Numbered from the stretch's first letter, positions 38,103 to 47,469 are shown. The stretch: DNA of 64,000 nt from Lysinibacillus sp. 2017 (GCF_003073375.1 NZ_CP029002.1:110001-174000), one strand, 5' to 3'. Notes: a model not told the origin generated them from the sequence alone. A program made the numbers and translations.

Positions 38103-39044
38103 TTATTTTAGTAATTCATCCACCCAACGCTGAACTTTTAAACCTTCTTCAAATGTTACAACGAATGCTTCTTCACCTTGAAGCGCTTTGCGACAAGCTT
38201 CAAGCATTGTTTCTGGGTTTTCTGTCTGTATAATTTCTAGTTCTGCTTCATAGGCCTTGCTCGTATAAACTTGTGACCAGTTACGTAGTGTTAATACCTT
38301 GTTCGTACCAAAAATTTTATAATCAATGCGTTCTTCTTGGCCAATGCCAGCAAGTCCATTAATGACCATGGGAATACCGCTCATAGTTTTCGCTAAAGCT
38401 GATATCCCTGTTTCACAAAGTACCGTATTTTCAGGATACGTTGTTTCGTGCGCAATAATTTTGATGTCCCCAAATAAGTGATGTGTCAGCTGTAAATAAT
38501 GCGGGAAAATTTCACGAATGAAGCCGCCTTGCTCGCGTGAGGCAATCCACGGATTTTGCTGCCATTTGCGTGGCCATTCTGGGATGTAGGTATGCAGTTC
38601 AATACGTGTAATTTCTCCCATGTCCTCAGCTAATTCTTTCTTCAATTGATGCACCGCAGCTCCGTACATAAGTGGGAAATGCATGGCTGTTTTGACGTTC
38701 GCATTCTTCGCGACTTGTACCATCATTTCACCATCTGCCGCGTCATGTGCGAGTGGTTTTTCCGATAAAATAGGTAAGCCGTGCTTCGCAATTTCTTCAG
38801 CAAGCGGTGCATGACTAACAGGTGGTGTGCCGATGTAGACCCAGTCAGGCTTTCGTGCTAACAAGTCTTGCAAATTGTCTGTTGTGGGAATACTATATTT
38901 TGTCGCAAGCTGGTTCATACGTTCTTTATTTTCATCAAAAATTGCCGTAATTTCGTAGTGTTCATTTTGTAATGCTTGGTTAATAATGCGTTCACCAACA
39001 ACGCCCGTGCCAATAATACCAATCGATGTTTTCGTCATAGTCAT
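38103..39044 (-). CDS. Gfo/Idh/MocA-family oxidoreductase
   Basis: Protein of 313 residues. An N-terminal Rossmann fold binds NAD(P): IGIIGTGVVGERI (about 7-19). The EKP motif typical of the family is visible as LSEKPLAHD (about 93-101). It ends with the alpha/beta Gfo C-terminal domain. Substrates of this group are sugars, inositols or small cyclic compounds; this one cannot be assigned. GAGGAG precedes the start. Probably co-transcribed with the gamma-glutamyltransferase gene. Confidence 0.88.
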   Translation of the reverse strand: MTMTKTSIGIIGTGVVGERIINQALQNEHYEITAIFDENKERMNQLATKYSIPTTDNLQDLLARKPDWVYIGTPPVSHAPLAEEIAKHGLPILSEKPLAHDAADGEMMVQVAKNANVKTAMHFPLMYGAAVHQLKKELAEDMGEITRIELHTYIPEWPRKWQQNPWIASREQGGFIREIFPHYLQLTHHLFGDIKIIAHETTYPENTVLCETGISALAKTMSGIPMVINGLAGIGQEERIDYKIFGTNKVLTLRNWSQVYTSKAYEAELEIIQTENPETMLEACRKALQGEEAFVVTFEEGLKVQRWVDELLK

Positions 39045-39210
39045 AAAAGCTCCTCAAAGTTAAGATTATTCTGATAGTTAGTGTAGCATATTTTGGAAAG
39101 CTAAAAAATGAGAACCTTGTAGTAGGCATATGTCGTTATAGTATGTAAAATTTATAATTGAGGCGTATTTTTTAGTTAAAAGGGAATAATTTAACAAGGA
39201 GTGATTCGAG

Positions 39211-40539
39211 ATGAAGGTCATTATTATAGGTGGCGATGCAGCGGGGATGAGTGCGGCGATGGAAATCGTACGCAATAACAAAGCTGCCCAAATTCTTGTT
39301 TTAGAAAAAGGAGATATTTACTCATATGGGCAATGTGGTTTGCCGTATGTTATTAACGGCAAGGTGCCAAATGCGAACGAATTAATCGCACGTGATGTGG
39401 AGGAATTCCGTTCGAAATATGGTATTGATGCGCGCATTTTTCATAAAGTAATGCATATTGATACAAAGATACAAAAGGTAAGTGGCATAGATGTTATTAG
39501 CAAGGAGCCCTTTGAATTTTTATATGATAAATTACTAATTGCTACGGGTGCTTCTCCAACGATGCCACTTGTGGAAAATAGACAATTAAAAGGGATTCAT
39601 CATGTGAAGTCCATTCCTGAAATGGATGCACTTGTGCAGGAATTACCGAACGCAAAGCATGCAACGGTCATTGGTGCAGGTTATATTGGGCTTGAGGTTG
39701 CCGAAACGCTTCGAGATCGAGGAATCAATGTACGTATTATTCAGCGTGCAAAACAACTCCTGGCACCACTTGATCCTGAGCTAGCACAGCTTGTTTATGA
39801 TGAGGCAGTGAAACACGGCGTGGAAGTATTATTAGATGAAGAAATTTTAGGTTTTGAAGGCACGGATTTTGTAGAAGGCGTGCGAACAAAGCGCGGTATG
39901 TATGACACAGATCTTGTAATTGTCGCAACAGGTGTACGTCCGAATACGCAATTTGCGGAAGGCTTTGCAAAACTTGAAAACGGCGCTTTAATCGTCAATG
40001 AAAAAATGCAAACTTCTATTGAACATGTGTATGCAGCGGGAGATTGTGCATCGCATTATCACCGTGTGAAAAAAGAAATTGACTACTTGCCACTTGGTTC
40101 AACAGCCAATAAGCAAGGGCGCATTGCAGGTCTCAATATTGCCGGCTTTGATCACAAATTCCAGGGTATTGTCGGCACGTCCATTTTGAAATTCTTTGAC
40201 TTACAAATTGGGCTGACGGGGTTAAACAATGCTGCAGCGGATAAGCTAAACACAGTCGTTGAGGCGCATGTGATGGAAGTAAATGATATTGCAAGCTATT
40301 ATCCAAATGTAAGTCCGATGAAAATTCGTATACTTGTGGAGCAAAGTAGTCGTAAGCTGTTAGGCATGCAAGCGGTTGGAACGAATGGTGTAGATAAACG
40401 AATAGATGTTTTTGCGACGGCACTTTATAACCATATGACATTTGAAAGCTTACTCGACTTAGATTTAGCGTATGCACCGCCATTTAGTGGTGTATGGGAT
40501 GCAATTATGCAAGCACCAAAACGTTACGGCCAAAAGTAA
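39211..40539 (+). CDS. CoA-disulfide reductase-like FAD/NAD(P) oxidoreductase
   Basis: Flavoprotein of 442 residues. FAD-binding GGDAAGMSAAME at the N terminus (about 7-18), NAD(P)-binding VIGAGYIGLEVAETLRDRG (about 153-171), second FAD motif VYAAGDCA (about 275-282) and a C-terminal dimerisation domain. The active site has the single redox cysteine of CoA-disulfide reductase and NADH oxidase, C42 in SYGQCGLPYV. In Gram-positives without glutathione this type keeps CoA or related thiols reduced. AAGGAG precedes the ATG. It stands alone and ends at a terminator. Confidence 0.9.
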   Translation: MKVIIIGGDAAGMSAAMEIVRNNKAAQILVLEKGDIYSYGQCGLPYVINGKVPNANELIARDVEEFRSKYGIDARIFHKVMHIDTKIQKVSGIDVISKEPFEFLYDKLLIATGASPTMPLVENRQLKGIHHVKSIPEMDALVQELPNAKHATVIGAGYIGLEVAETLRDRGINVRIIQRAKQLLAPLDPELAQLVYDEAVKHGVEVLLDEEILGFEGTDFVEGVRTKRGMYDTDLVIVATGVRPNTQFAEGFAKLENGALIVNEKMQTSIEHVYAAGDCASHYHRVKKEIDYLPLGSTANKQGRIAGLNIAGFDHKFQGIVGTSILKFFDLQIGLTGLNNAAADKLNTVVEAHVMEVNDIASYYPNVSPMKIRILVEQSSRKLLGMQAVGTNGVDKRIDVFATALYNHMTFESLLDLDLAYAPPFSGVWDAIMQAPKRYGQK

Positions 40540-40554
40540 ATAATAGAAAAACGA

Positions 40555-40600
40555 CAAAAGTGCCATCTGATTAATTAAGAATCAGATGGCACTTTTGCTT
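40555..40600 (+). terminator. Terminator after the flavoprotein gene
   Basis: CAAAAGTGCCATCTGATT (40555-40572) pairs with AATCAGATGGCACTTTTG (40580-40597), an 18-base perfect stem with a seven-base loop. Confidence 0.92.
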
Positions 40601-40698
40601 GTGTTTATGAAAGAGGTGTTTAGTCAAATGGTTCAAAAATAGAAGAGTATTTTTCGTTCACGCATTCTAGTAGCTTAGACTTTCTACTAGGTGGAATA

Positions 40699-40782
40699 AT
40701 GAGTAAAAGTAAATATTCATTTGAACTTGCTATTACTATAGCGCAAAAATTTGATGAAATTGCCGTTTTAATGAAAGTGTAA
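40699..40782 (+). pseudogene. Possible remnant of an IS3-type transposase start
   Basis: A 27-codon ORF beginning MSKSKYSFELAI, which resembles the first residues of IS3-family OrfA proteins (typically starting MxKYSFELK). It then runs into unrelated sequence and stops. GGTGG precedes the ATG, and a strong hairpin terminator follows at 40802-40848 although no real gene ends there. Two arms, CTAGTAG and CTACTAG, flank the region just before the ORF (40668-40691). Reading it as a decayed insertion is a guess from a very short match. Confidence 0.35.
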
Positions 40783-40801
40783 TGCATATGTAAACTAATG
40801 A

Positions 40802-40848
40802 AAACCGCTCTAAATGTTGTTAAGTCAATGTTTGGAGCGGTTTTTTTC
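40802..40848 (+). terminator. Strong terminator with no intact gene in front of it
   Basis: AAACCGCTCTAAATGTTG (40802-40819) pairs with CAATGTTTGGAGCGGTTT (40826-40843) over 18 positions, three G-U, followed by T7. The only ORF just upstream is the 27-codon remnant. Confidence 0.85.
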
Positions 40849-40928
40849 GAAATTACGCTGTCATGAGATGAAGTTTTGATAACAAAAATATGACATGTAT
40901 AACAAAAGGGCTTAAAACTTAAGGTTTA

Positions 40929-40972
40929 TGTAAGGTACACAGAAGTTTGCTGTAAGGTTCACTCGGTATAGT
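40929..40972 (+). promoter_or_regulatory. Direct-repeat operator and promoter of the yxdLM-like operon
   Basis: TGTAAGGTACAC (40929-40940) and TGTAAGGTTCAC (40951-40962) differ in one base and are 22 bases apart, two helical turns. TATAGT follows at 40967-40972. No good -35 is present where the second repeat lies, which is the usual layout for promoters activated by OmpR-type response regulators. No two-component genes are adjacent; the nearest in the window is at 51-53 kb. Confidence 0.6.
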
Positions 40973-41001
40973 AAGAGTAACAACAAAACGAGGTGTTTAA
41001 A

Positions 41002-41769
41002 ATGAGTACAATATTACAAGTGAAAGACGTTTCAAAAGTGTACGGCAAAGGTGCTACAACATTTGAAGCATTAAAAAATATATCATTTGAAATTGAAAAA
41101 GGGGAATTCGTTGGCGTCATGGGGCCTTCGGGTGCTGGGAAATCGACGTTACTGAACGTATTAGCAACAATCGATACCGCTACGTCAGGTGATATCATCA
41201 TCGATCAGGCGAATATCGCGAAGATGAAAGAAGAGCAGCTTGCTGATTTCCGTCGTGATCACTTAGGTTTCATCTTCCAAGACTATAACCTACTAGATTC
41301 ACTAACTGTTCGCGAAAATATCGTGCTTCCACTTGCCATTGCAAAAGTGAAGCCAGCTGATATTAAAACACGTGTTGAAAAAATTGCATCCCAATTTGGC
41401 ATTCACGAGTTACTGAATAAATATCCATATCAAATTTCAGGGGGGCAAAAACAACGTACCGCCGCATCAAGAGCGCTCGTTACAGAGCCAAAAATGATTT
41501 TCGCTGATGAGCCGACTGGAGCCCTCGACTCAAAGTCAGCTACAGATTTACTGGAAAGCTTAAGTGTCTTAAATGAAAAACAACAATCTACTATTATGAT
41601 GGTCACACATGACGCGTATGCCGCAAGCTTTTGCCAACGTATTTTGTTAATCAAAGATGGTATTACGTATAAGGAATTATTCCGAGGTATGAAAACTAGA
41701 AAGCAGTTTTTTCAATTTATTTTAGAGGAGCTAGCAGTAATGGACGGTGATATGCATGACGTTATTTGA
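41002..41769 (+). CDS. ABC transporter ATP-binding protein, BceA/YxdL type
   Basis: Protein of 255 residues. Walker [10 protein letters not shown] (about 39-47), signature ISGGQKQR, Walker B MIFADEP and the MacB-like [20 protein letters not shown] segment put it in the LolD/BceA group that protects against peptide antibiotics. Start ATG 41002 has GAGGTG 6 bases upstream. It overlaps the permease gene by 14 bases. With YxeA downstream the best match is the B. subtilis yxdL-yxdM-yxeA operon, which responds to cationic peptides. Confidence 0.92.
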   Translation: MSTILQVKDVSKVYGKGATTFEALKNISFEIEKGEFVGVMGPSGAGKSTLLNVLATIDTATSGDIIIDQANIAKMKEEQLADFRRDHLGFIFQDYNLLDSLTVRENIVLPLAIAKVKPADIKTRVEKIASQFGIHELLNKYPYQISGGQKQRTAASRALVTEPKMIFADEPTGALDSKSATDLLESLSVLNEKQQSTIMMVTHDAYAASFCQRILLIKDGITYKELFRGMKTRKQFFQFILEELAVMDGDMHDVI

Positions 41770-43612
41770 TTTAGCCGTAAAAAATATTCGTCGTAACATG
41801 AAAAGCTATTCGCTTTATATCGGATCAATGGTGTTTAGTATCCTCATTTACTTTACGTTCGTCACACTGAAATTTAGTGATGAGATGTTTACTGAAGCGA
41901 GCAGCTCGACATTAGTTAGTACGTTAATGAATATTTCGTCGGTCATGCTCATTATTTTTGTCGCCATCTTCATCGCTTATTCAAATTCATTTTTCATGAA
42001 AAAACGTAAAAAAGAAATGGGCCTCTATTCATTACTCGGTGTACGTAAAAAACAAATCGGTTTTCTACTCTTTTTTGAAAATATGATGATTGGCTTGTTT
42101 TCATTAGTAGTCGGAATTATTTTAGGATTCTTTGCTTCAAAAGGATTGCTTGCAATTTTAATCAAACTAATGGGACTTGAACTAGTTTCGAGCTTTACAT
42201 TATCTGGCGCAGCGGTTCGCCAAACATTACTTGTGTTTATCGTGATTTTCTTATTCACATCGCTGCAAGGCTATTATGTGATTTATAAATTTAAGTTAAT
42301 TGATTTATTTCATGCCGAGAAAAAAGGCGAGGATTTACCAAAGGCCAAATTCATTACAGCGCTACTCGGCGTATTATTCATCGGAGCCGGCTATTATTTA
42401 GCTGCACAAGATATTATTACGTCAAAAGCCTGGATGGCGCTTGGGATTTTAACAACGCCACTGATTATTGTGCTGCTTGTTGTGGTAGGTACTTATTTAT
42501 TATTCCATAGCGTAACGGTATTCGTTTTATCGAAATTAAAAAATAACGAACGCTGGGCATGGCGCGGCCTCAATTTAATGACCGTTTCACAAATGCTATA
42601 CCGTATCCGTGGAAATGCGAAAACTTTAACATTAATTGCCATTTTGAGTGCAACGACAATTACTGCAGGTGGAGCTGTGTTTGGTCTTTATTACAATATT
42701 GGAAAAGATACACAAAAATATGCACCAAATACGTTGATGTGGCAAGGAAATGCTATAGATATACAGTCTGATGCAATAATATACAACGAGTCTTTGATGG
42801 TTAAAAATGAAGATCTAACTATATTCAAAAACGAGTATAATTATTCATTTGTAACATTATCTCAATATAATAATATAGCTTCATTGCAGGGGAAAGAAGT
42901 CCTATCGTTATCGGGAAATAATGTGTACGTCATCGATGCGTATTATGATGAGCGTTTTTCTCGGGCGTACACGGGTGAAGAAATGTTAGTCGGTGAAGAG
43001 AAGTACATGGTGAAAGACTTTACATCGGATGCCATTTTTAATACACCAGCCATGTTCGTAACCGTTGTTGTAGCGGATGAAGTTTTTGAAAAGCTAGAAG
43101 GCGAGCAACAAGTGTATCAGCTTGTTGAAATGGAAGATGAAAAAAATCAACTTGCTGTTTCAAAACAAATCGAATCGCAACTTGACGAAAATTCAAGCTT
43201 CTCTAGTTATCCAGAAACGTATCATGCAAGTGTGCAATCATTTGGTGCGCTATTGTTCGCTGGTAGCTTCTTGGGATTAGTATTTTTAATGGCAATGGGT
43301 AGTATCATTTACTTCAAAATGATCACCGAAGCTGAAGAAGATCGCAGCAAGTATGAAATTTTATATAAAGTGGGCGTAAACAACAAAGAGATGAAGAAAA
43401 CAATCCGTGCCCAAGTCGGCTTAATCTTCGGGATTCCGTTAATTGTCGGGATTGTACACAGTATGTTCGCATTAAAGGCATTCTCAATGCTGCTAAGTTT
43501 AGATATTGTCGTGCCTGTTGTGATTTGGATTGTTGTGTATTCACTCATTTACGCGATTTACTATGTACTAACTGTCTCTTATTTCAATAAAACGATTCGT
43601 CAAAAAATATAA
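41756..43612 (+). CDS. ABC transporter permease, BceB/YxdM type
   Basis: Membrane protein of 618 residues with FtsX-like organisation: one helix at the N terminus, then a block of three (about 55-165) and further helices to about 310, a large extracellular domain of about 190 residues (325-510), and three helices at the C terminus (about 510-610). The large external domain between helices is the feature that lets BceB-type permeases detect peptide antibiotics. ATG 41756 is within the ATPase gene; a GTG at 41747 is possible. Confidence 0.9.
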   Translation: MTLFDLAVKNIRRNMKSYSLYIGSMVFSILIYFTFVTLKFSDEMFTEASSSTLVSTLMNISSVMLIIFVAIFIAYSNSFFMKKRKKEMGLYSLLGVRKKQIGFLLFFENMMIGLFSLVVGIILGFFASKGLLAILIKLMGLELVSSFTLSGAAVRQTLLVFIVIFLFTSLQGYYVIYKFKLIDLFHAEKKGEDLPKAKFITALLGVLFIGAGYYLAAQDIITSKAWMALGILTTPLIIVLLVVVGTYLLFHSVTVFVLSKLKNNERWAWRGLNLMTVSQMLYRIRGNAKTLTLIAILSATTITAGGAVFGLYYNIGKDTQKYAPNTLMWQGNAIDIQSDAIIYNESLMVKNEDLTIFKNEYNYSFVTLSQYNNIASLQGKEVLSLSGNNVYVIDAYYDERFSRAYTGEEMLVGEEKYMVKDFTSDAIFNTPAMFVTVVVADEVFEKLEGEQQVYQLVEMEDEKNQLAVSKQIESQLDENSSFSSYPETYHASVQSFGALLFAGSFLGLVFLMAMGSIIYFKMITEAEEDRSKYEILYKVGVNNKEMKKTIRAQVGLIFGIPLIVGIVHSMFALKAFSMLLSLDIVVPVVIWIVVYSLIYAIYYVLTVSYFNKTIRQKI

Positions 43613-43627
43613 TGCAGGGGAAAAAGA

Positions 43628-43990
43628 ATGAAGAAAATATTTATCATGTGTGGAATTTTAATCGTGTTAGTGATTGGCGCATTAGCAGTACTTGCAACAA
43701 TGGACTTTAATCGCTTAGGAAAAGACAACTTATATGTTCAAATTACAGCAGATGGTGACGAAGAACGTTACGTGACAAGTAACGGCGTAGTTAACTACAC
43801 TTACTGGTACACACAAACAGCGTATGATGAAGAGGGGGAAGATGTCGACGTGAAATTCTCTGCGCAAAAAAACTTGCGCCATGATGCGTATTTAAAACTC
43901 TATGTAAAGGAAGGGAACGAAGTAAGTTCTTATGATGAAGTTCAGTTTGATGAGCTGCCAACTAAGGTGAAAGATAAGTTTCGAGAGTAG
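43628..43990 (+). CDS. YxeA-family secreted or anchored protein
   Basis: Protein of 120 residues with one N-terminal hydrophobic helix (about 5-24), then a small OB-like domain of the YxeA/DUF1093 family (YVQITADGDEERY, NYTYWYTQTAYDEEG). In B. subtilis yxeA follows yxdLM and belongs to the LL-37-responsive YxdJ regulon; its function is unknown. It starts 15 bases after the permease stop and completes the operon. Confidence 0.88.
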   Translation: MKKIFIMCGILIVLVIGALAVLATMDFNRLGKDNLYVQITADGDEERYVTSNGVVNYTYWYTQTAYDEEGEDVDVKFSAQKNLRHDAYLKLYVKEGNEVSSYDEVQFDELPTKVKDKFRE

Positions 43991-44275
43991 GTAATATAAC
44001 TACTAGAATAGATGGAGAAATTGAAAGTCATAGAGAACGTTCGAATGAATTTGCGTATTGGGATTTGTTACGGAGGACTGTATCATAAGTAAGTGCGGTT
44101 TATAATAAAGAGAGTTTAGACAGTCTAACATACTAAGTTAGGCTGTTTTTTTATAACAAAAAGGAAATCGAACTCATCCAATCTCCTGAAGCGTATGCTA
44201 TTAGTTGTATAGATATGGTAAATTAAGATAAAGATTAGATAAATCGGAATATAAATTTCAGAAAGGTGTAAGGTG
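43991..44275. other. Intergenic region after yxeA with a terminator
   Basis: No credible gene. The only protein-like reading is a short open frame ending near 44096 (..IESHRERSNEFAYWDLLRRT) with no start or ribosome binding site; it may be debris of a lost gene. The operon terminator lies at 44118-44152. The remaining 120 bases should hold the promoter of the primase-helicase gene, but no clear consensus is seen. Confidence 0.4.
44118..44152 (+). terminator. Terminator after the yxdLM-yxeA-like operon
   Basis: ACAGTCTAAC (44120-44129) pairs with GTTAGGCTGT (44137-44146), one G-U, followed by T7. Confidence 0.85.
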
Positions 44276-46651
44276 ATGAATATAGAGCAGCAACTTCATC
44301 AAGCTTTGTTAGAAATCAGAAGGTTACAACAAGAAAATTTATATTTAAAGCAACTACTTAAGCGGCAACAGTTTAAAGCAAACGAAACATTAGTATCGGT
44401 TAAGCCAATTAATATAAATGAACAAACAAAAGAAACAATTCTTCGAAAAAGAGTGCAGATTTTCAAAAGTTTATTTCGAGGGAGAGATGATGTCTATGCT
44501 GTTCGGTGGCAATCAAAGAATCTCAAATCTGGCTATACACCTGCCTGTGCATTGGAGTGGCAGCCACCGTTGTGTCAAAAACCAACTATAAAATGTTCGC
44601 AATGTCAGGTGAGACAGCTCATGCCTCTTACGGATGAAGTGATTTATCGACATCTTGCAGGTGAGGTCACTATCGGTCTATACCCTTTGTTAAAGGATGA
44701 GACATGCTGGTTTTTAGCGGTAGATTTTGATAAGAGAGATTGGCAAAAAGATATACAAGCATTCGTAGAAACGTGCCAAAGAATGAATATCCCTGTTAGT
44801 ATCGAGCGTTCGAGGTCTGGCAATGGGGGGCATGTGTGGATCTTTTTTAGTGAACCTGTTTCAGCAAAGGTAGCTCGTCAATTAGGAAATTTTTTGTTAT
44901 CAGAAACGCTATCTAATCGATATGAACTTGGAATGGATTCTTATGATCGGCTCTTTCCGAATCAGGATACTTTACCAAAGGGAGGCTTCGGAAATTTAAT
45001 CGCACTTCCTTTACAACGAGGACCTCGTATGCAAGGAAATAGTGTATTTATAGATGAAGATTTTAATCCGTATGAAGATCAATGGGGTTACCTACAGGAA
45101 GTTCGTAAATTAGATTTAAGTAGTGTGAAAAAAATAGTAAGAGTACCTTCTCAGCAGAAGCAGATTATACAAATAGAAAACAAGGAAAATAATCCTGTAG
45201 AAAAGCTCCCATTAACTCTGAAGATAATAGAAAAAAATGGACTCCATTTAAATAAACATGAAATTCCTTCACACATAATGCATGAGCTTTTAAAATTATC
45301 TTCATTAAAGAATCCAGAATTTTTCAAAGCACAGGCTAAACGTTTAAGTACACATGGAATTCCTAAAAATATAAATTGTCACGAAGAAACAGCGGACTTT
45401 ATTATTATCCCTCGCGGATGTAAGGAAGCGTTAATAAAGGTAATAGAAAATAAAGGAATTGAGCCTTTATTTGATGACCAAACACAAATAGGTAAAGCAA
45501 TAACAGCTAATTTTAAAGGGGTTTTAACATCAGAGCAACAAATAGCGGTAGAAAAGCTTTTAGATTATCCAATCGGGATTTTATCGGCTGCTACCGGTTT
45601 TGGTAAAACAGTGATTGCTGCAGCCCTGATAGCGCAAAGAAAAGTAAATACGTTAATTGTTGTTCATCGAAAGCAATTAATGGAGCAGTGGAAAGAACGT
45701 CTTAATACTTTTATAGATAAAGGAACATTGATCGGACAGATTGGCGGAGGGAAAAATAAACAGACATTTACTATTGATATAGTTACCATTCAAAGTTTAA
45801 ATTATCGCGGGGAAATAAAAGATGACCTGACAAAGTATGGTCAGATTATTGTAGATGAATGTCATCATATTTCGGCAGTAAGCTTTGAGAAAGTAATGAA
45901 AAAAGTAGAAGCTAAATATGTTTGTGGTTTAACCGCTACACCAATGAGAAAAGACGGCTTACATCCAATTATGATGATGCAATTAGGTCCAATTCGTTAT
46001 AAGGTCACAGCTAAGTCCAATGCAAAGCAACATTTATTTGAACAAATTTTACATCCTCGTTATACGAATTTTAAGTGTTCCATGCCAAATGATACGAAGC
46101 AAATCCAAGAAATTTATAAAGAAATAGTGCATGATTCTGCAAGAAATTATTTGATTTTTGATGATGTTTTAAAAGCTTTAAACGAGGGAGCTGCTCCGTT
46201 GATTTTGACTGAAAGATTAGAACATGTGAAAATTTTAGAAACGATGTTTAAAAATTTTGTAAAAAATATTATCGTGCTAACTGGCGGTATGAAATCTAAG
46301 GAACAGCTAGAGAAATTAGATGCACTGCAAAACCCAAATATGAATGAGGAACAACTTATTATTGCAACAGGTAAATATATAGGCGAAGGCTTTGATAATG
46401 CTAGATTAGATACATTATTTTTAGTAATGCCCTTATCATGGAAAGGAACGCTGCAACAGTATGTCGGAAGGTTACATCGAGCACATGATAATAAATCGGT
46501 AGTGAAAGTATATGATTACATTGATCAAAACGTACCCATGCTTCAAAAGATGTTTGATAAGAGATTAAAGGCATATCAGTCGATGGGGTATAAAGTGGTT
46601 GGTGAAAAAAATAGTAACTTATCAAGTACAGAGCAAATAAAATTATTTTAA
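44276..46651 (+). CDS. Primase-helicase fusion of the TOTE conflict-system type
   Basis: Protein of 791 residues with three parts. Residues about 1-30 are a coiled coil. Residues about 50-260 form an archaeo-eukaryotic primase domain as defined for TOTE systems: FKSLFRGRDDVYAVRW, a cysteine pair-like CSQCQ, metal-binding D150 and D152 in AVDFDKRD, and H186 in SRSGNGGHVWIFF. Residues about 420-770 form an SF2 (XPB-like) helicase: Walker A ATGFGKT (K444), DECH at 527-530, GLTATP (motif III region) and QYVGRLHRAH (motif VI). No nuclease domain is visible, unlike the fuller TOTE loci. Members are predicted to act against or with mobile DNA. ATG 44276 has AAAGGTG 7 bases upstream. Confidence 0.85.
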   Translation: MNIEQQLHQALLEIRRLQQENLYLKQLLKRQQFKANETLVSVKPININEQTKETILRKRVQIFKSLFRGRDDVYAVRWQSKNLKSGYTPACALEWQPPLCQKPTIKCSQCQVRQLMPLTDEVIYRHLAGEVTIGLYPLLKDETCWFLAVDFDKRDWQKDIQAFVETCQRMNIPVSIERSRSGNGGHVWIFFSEPVSAKVARQLGNFLLSETLSNRYELGMDSYDRLFPNQDTLPKGGFGNLIALPLQRGPRMQGNSVFIDEDFNPYEDQWGYLQEVRKLDLSSVKKIVRVPSQQKQIIQIENKENNPVEKLPLTLKIIEKNGLHLNKHEIPSHIMHELLKLSSLKNPEFFKAQAKRLSTHGIPKNINCHEETADFIIIPRGCKEALIKVIENKGIEPLFDDQTQIGKAITANFKGVLTSEQQIAVEKLLDYPIGILSAATGFGKTVIAAALIAQRKVNTLIVVHRKQLMEQWKERLNTFIDKGTLIGQIGGGKNKQTFTIDIVTIQSLNYRGEIKDDLTKYGQIIVDECHHISAVSFEKVMKKVEAKYVCGLTATPMRKDGLHPIMMMQLGPIRYKVTAKSNAKQHLFEQILHPRYTNFKCSMPNDTKQIQEIYKEIVHDSARNYLIFDDVLKALNEGAAPLILTERLEHVKILETMFKNFVKNIIVLTGGMKSKEQLEKLDALQNPNMNEEQLIIATGKYIGEGFDNARLDTLFLVMPLSWKGTLQQYVGRLHRAHDNKSVVKVYDYIDQNVPMLQKMFDKRLKAYQSMGYKVVGEKNSNLSSTEQIKLF

Positions 46652-46739
46652 CTCTAAATTACAAACGTTCTATAGACAAGATAAAATTAACATATAATAT
46701 GATAAGTGATAAACCTTCATCTATAAAGGAGATGAAACG

Positions 46740-47465
46740 GTGCTTGAACAAATTGATATAAAAAAGCAGCAGTTAGATGCAAAACGTCCACTTCCAAAAT
46801 ATACAGTCCAAAGTCTACGAGAAAAGTTATTTTTAGAATGGACGTACAACTCAAATGCAATTGAAGGCAATACCTTAACGATCAATGAAACAAAAGTTGT
46901 ACTTGAAGGCATAACAGTAGGCGGGAAAACGATGCGAGAGCATTTAGAGGTCATCAATCACCGAGATGCTATTTCATATGTTGAAGATATTGTTCATAAA
47001 GAAGAGTCTTTTTCCGATTGGCAAATTAAAAATTTACATCGTCTCATATTAAAAGGGATTGATGATAACTATGCAGGTGTGTATCGAGACCAGCAAGTGT
47101 TTATTTCAGGTGCTGTTCATACACCGCCACCACCATTTAAGATTCAGGAACATATGGATTCGTTAATGAGTTGGTATGACGGGGAAGCACAGTGCTTACA
47201 TCCGATTGTTCGTAGTGTGATGCTACATGCTATTTTTGTTAGCATTCATCCTTTTATTGATGGAAACGGTCGTACTTCAAGATTATTATTGAACTTAGAG
47301 TTAATGAAATCTGGGTACCCATCAATTATTATTCGTGTAGAAAATCGCTTAGCCTATTACAACGCATTAGATAAAGCACATACAACGAAAGACTATGACG
47401 ATTTTGTAGAGCTTGTAGCGAAAGAAGTAGAGGCTTCTCTAGATTTATATTTAAGTGCAATATAA
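46740..47465 (+). CDS. Fic-family protein with N-terminal inhibitory motif
   Basis: Protein of 241 residues. The catalytic Fic motif HPFIDGNGR lies at residues 170-178 with histidine 170, and the flap/loop SGAVHTPPPPF precedes it. The N-terminal SNAIEG (38-43) fits the self-inhibiting (S/T)xxxE(G/N) motif, so activity is probably kept off until relieved (class II). Such enzymes usually transfer AMP to proteins. The start is GTG 46740, seven bases after AAAGGAG. It lies 88 bases after the primase-helicase, with a possible own -10 (TATAAT 46693-46698), so the two need not be functionally linked. Confidence 0.88.
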   Translation: MLEQIDIKKQQLDAKRPLPKYTVQSLREKLFLEWTYNSNAIEGNTLTINETKVVLEGITVGGKTMREHLEVINHRDAISYVEDIVHKEESFSDWQIKNLHRLILKGIDDNYAGVYRDQQVFISGAVHTPPPPFKIQEHMDSLMSWYDGEAQCLHPIVRSVMLHAIFVSIHPFIDGNGRTSRLLLNLELMKSGYPSIIIRVENRLAYYNALDKAHTTKDYDDFVELVAKEVEASLDLYLSAI

Positions 47466-47469
47466 AAAA

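Noticed and set aside
43991-44096. Short open frame ending FAYWDLLRRT after yxeA
   Set aside because: Protein-like in composition but without start codon or ribosome binding site and too short to assign; kept only as a remark in the intergenic entry.
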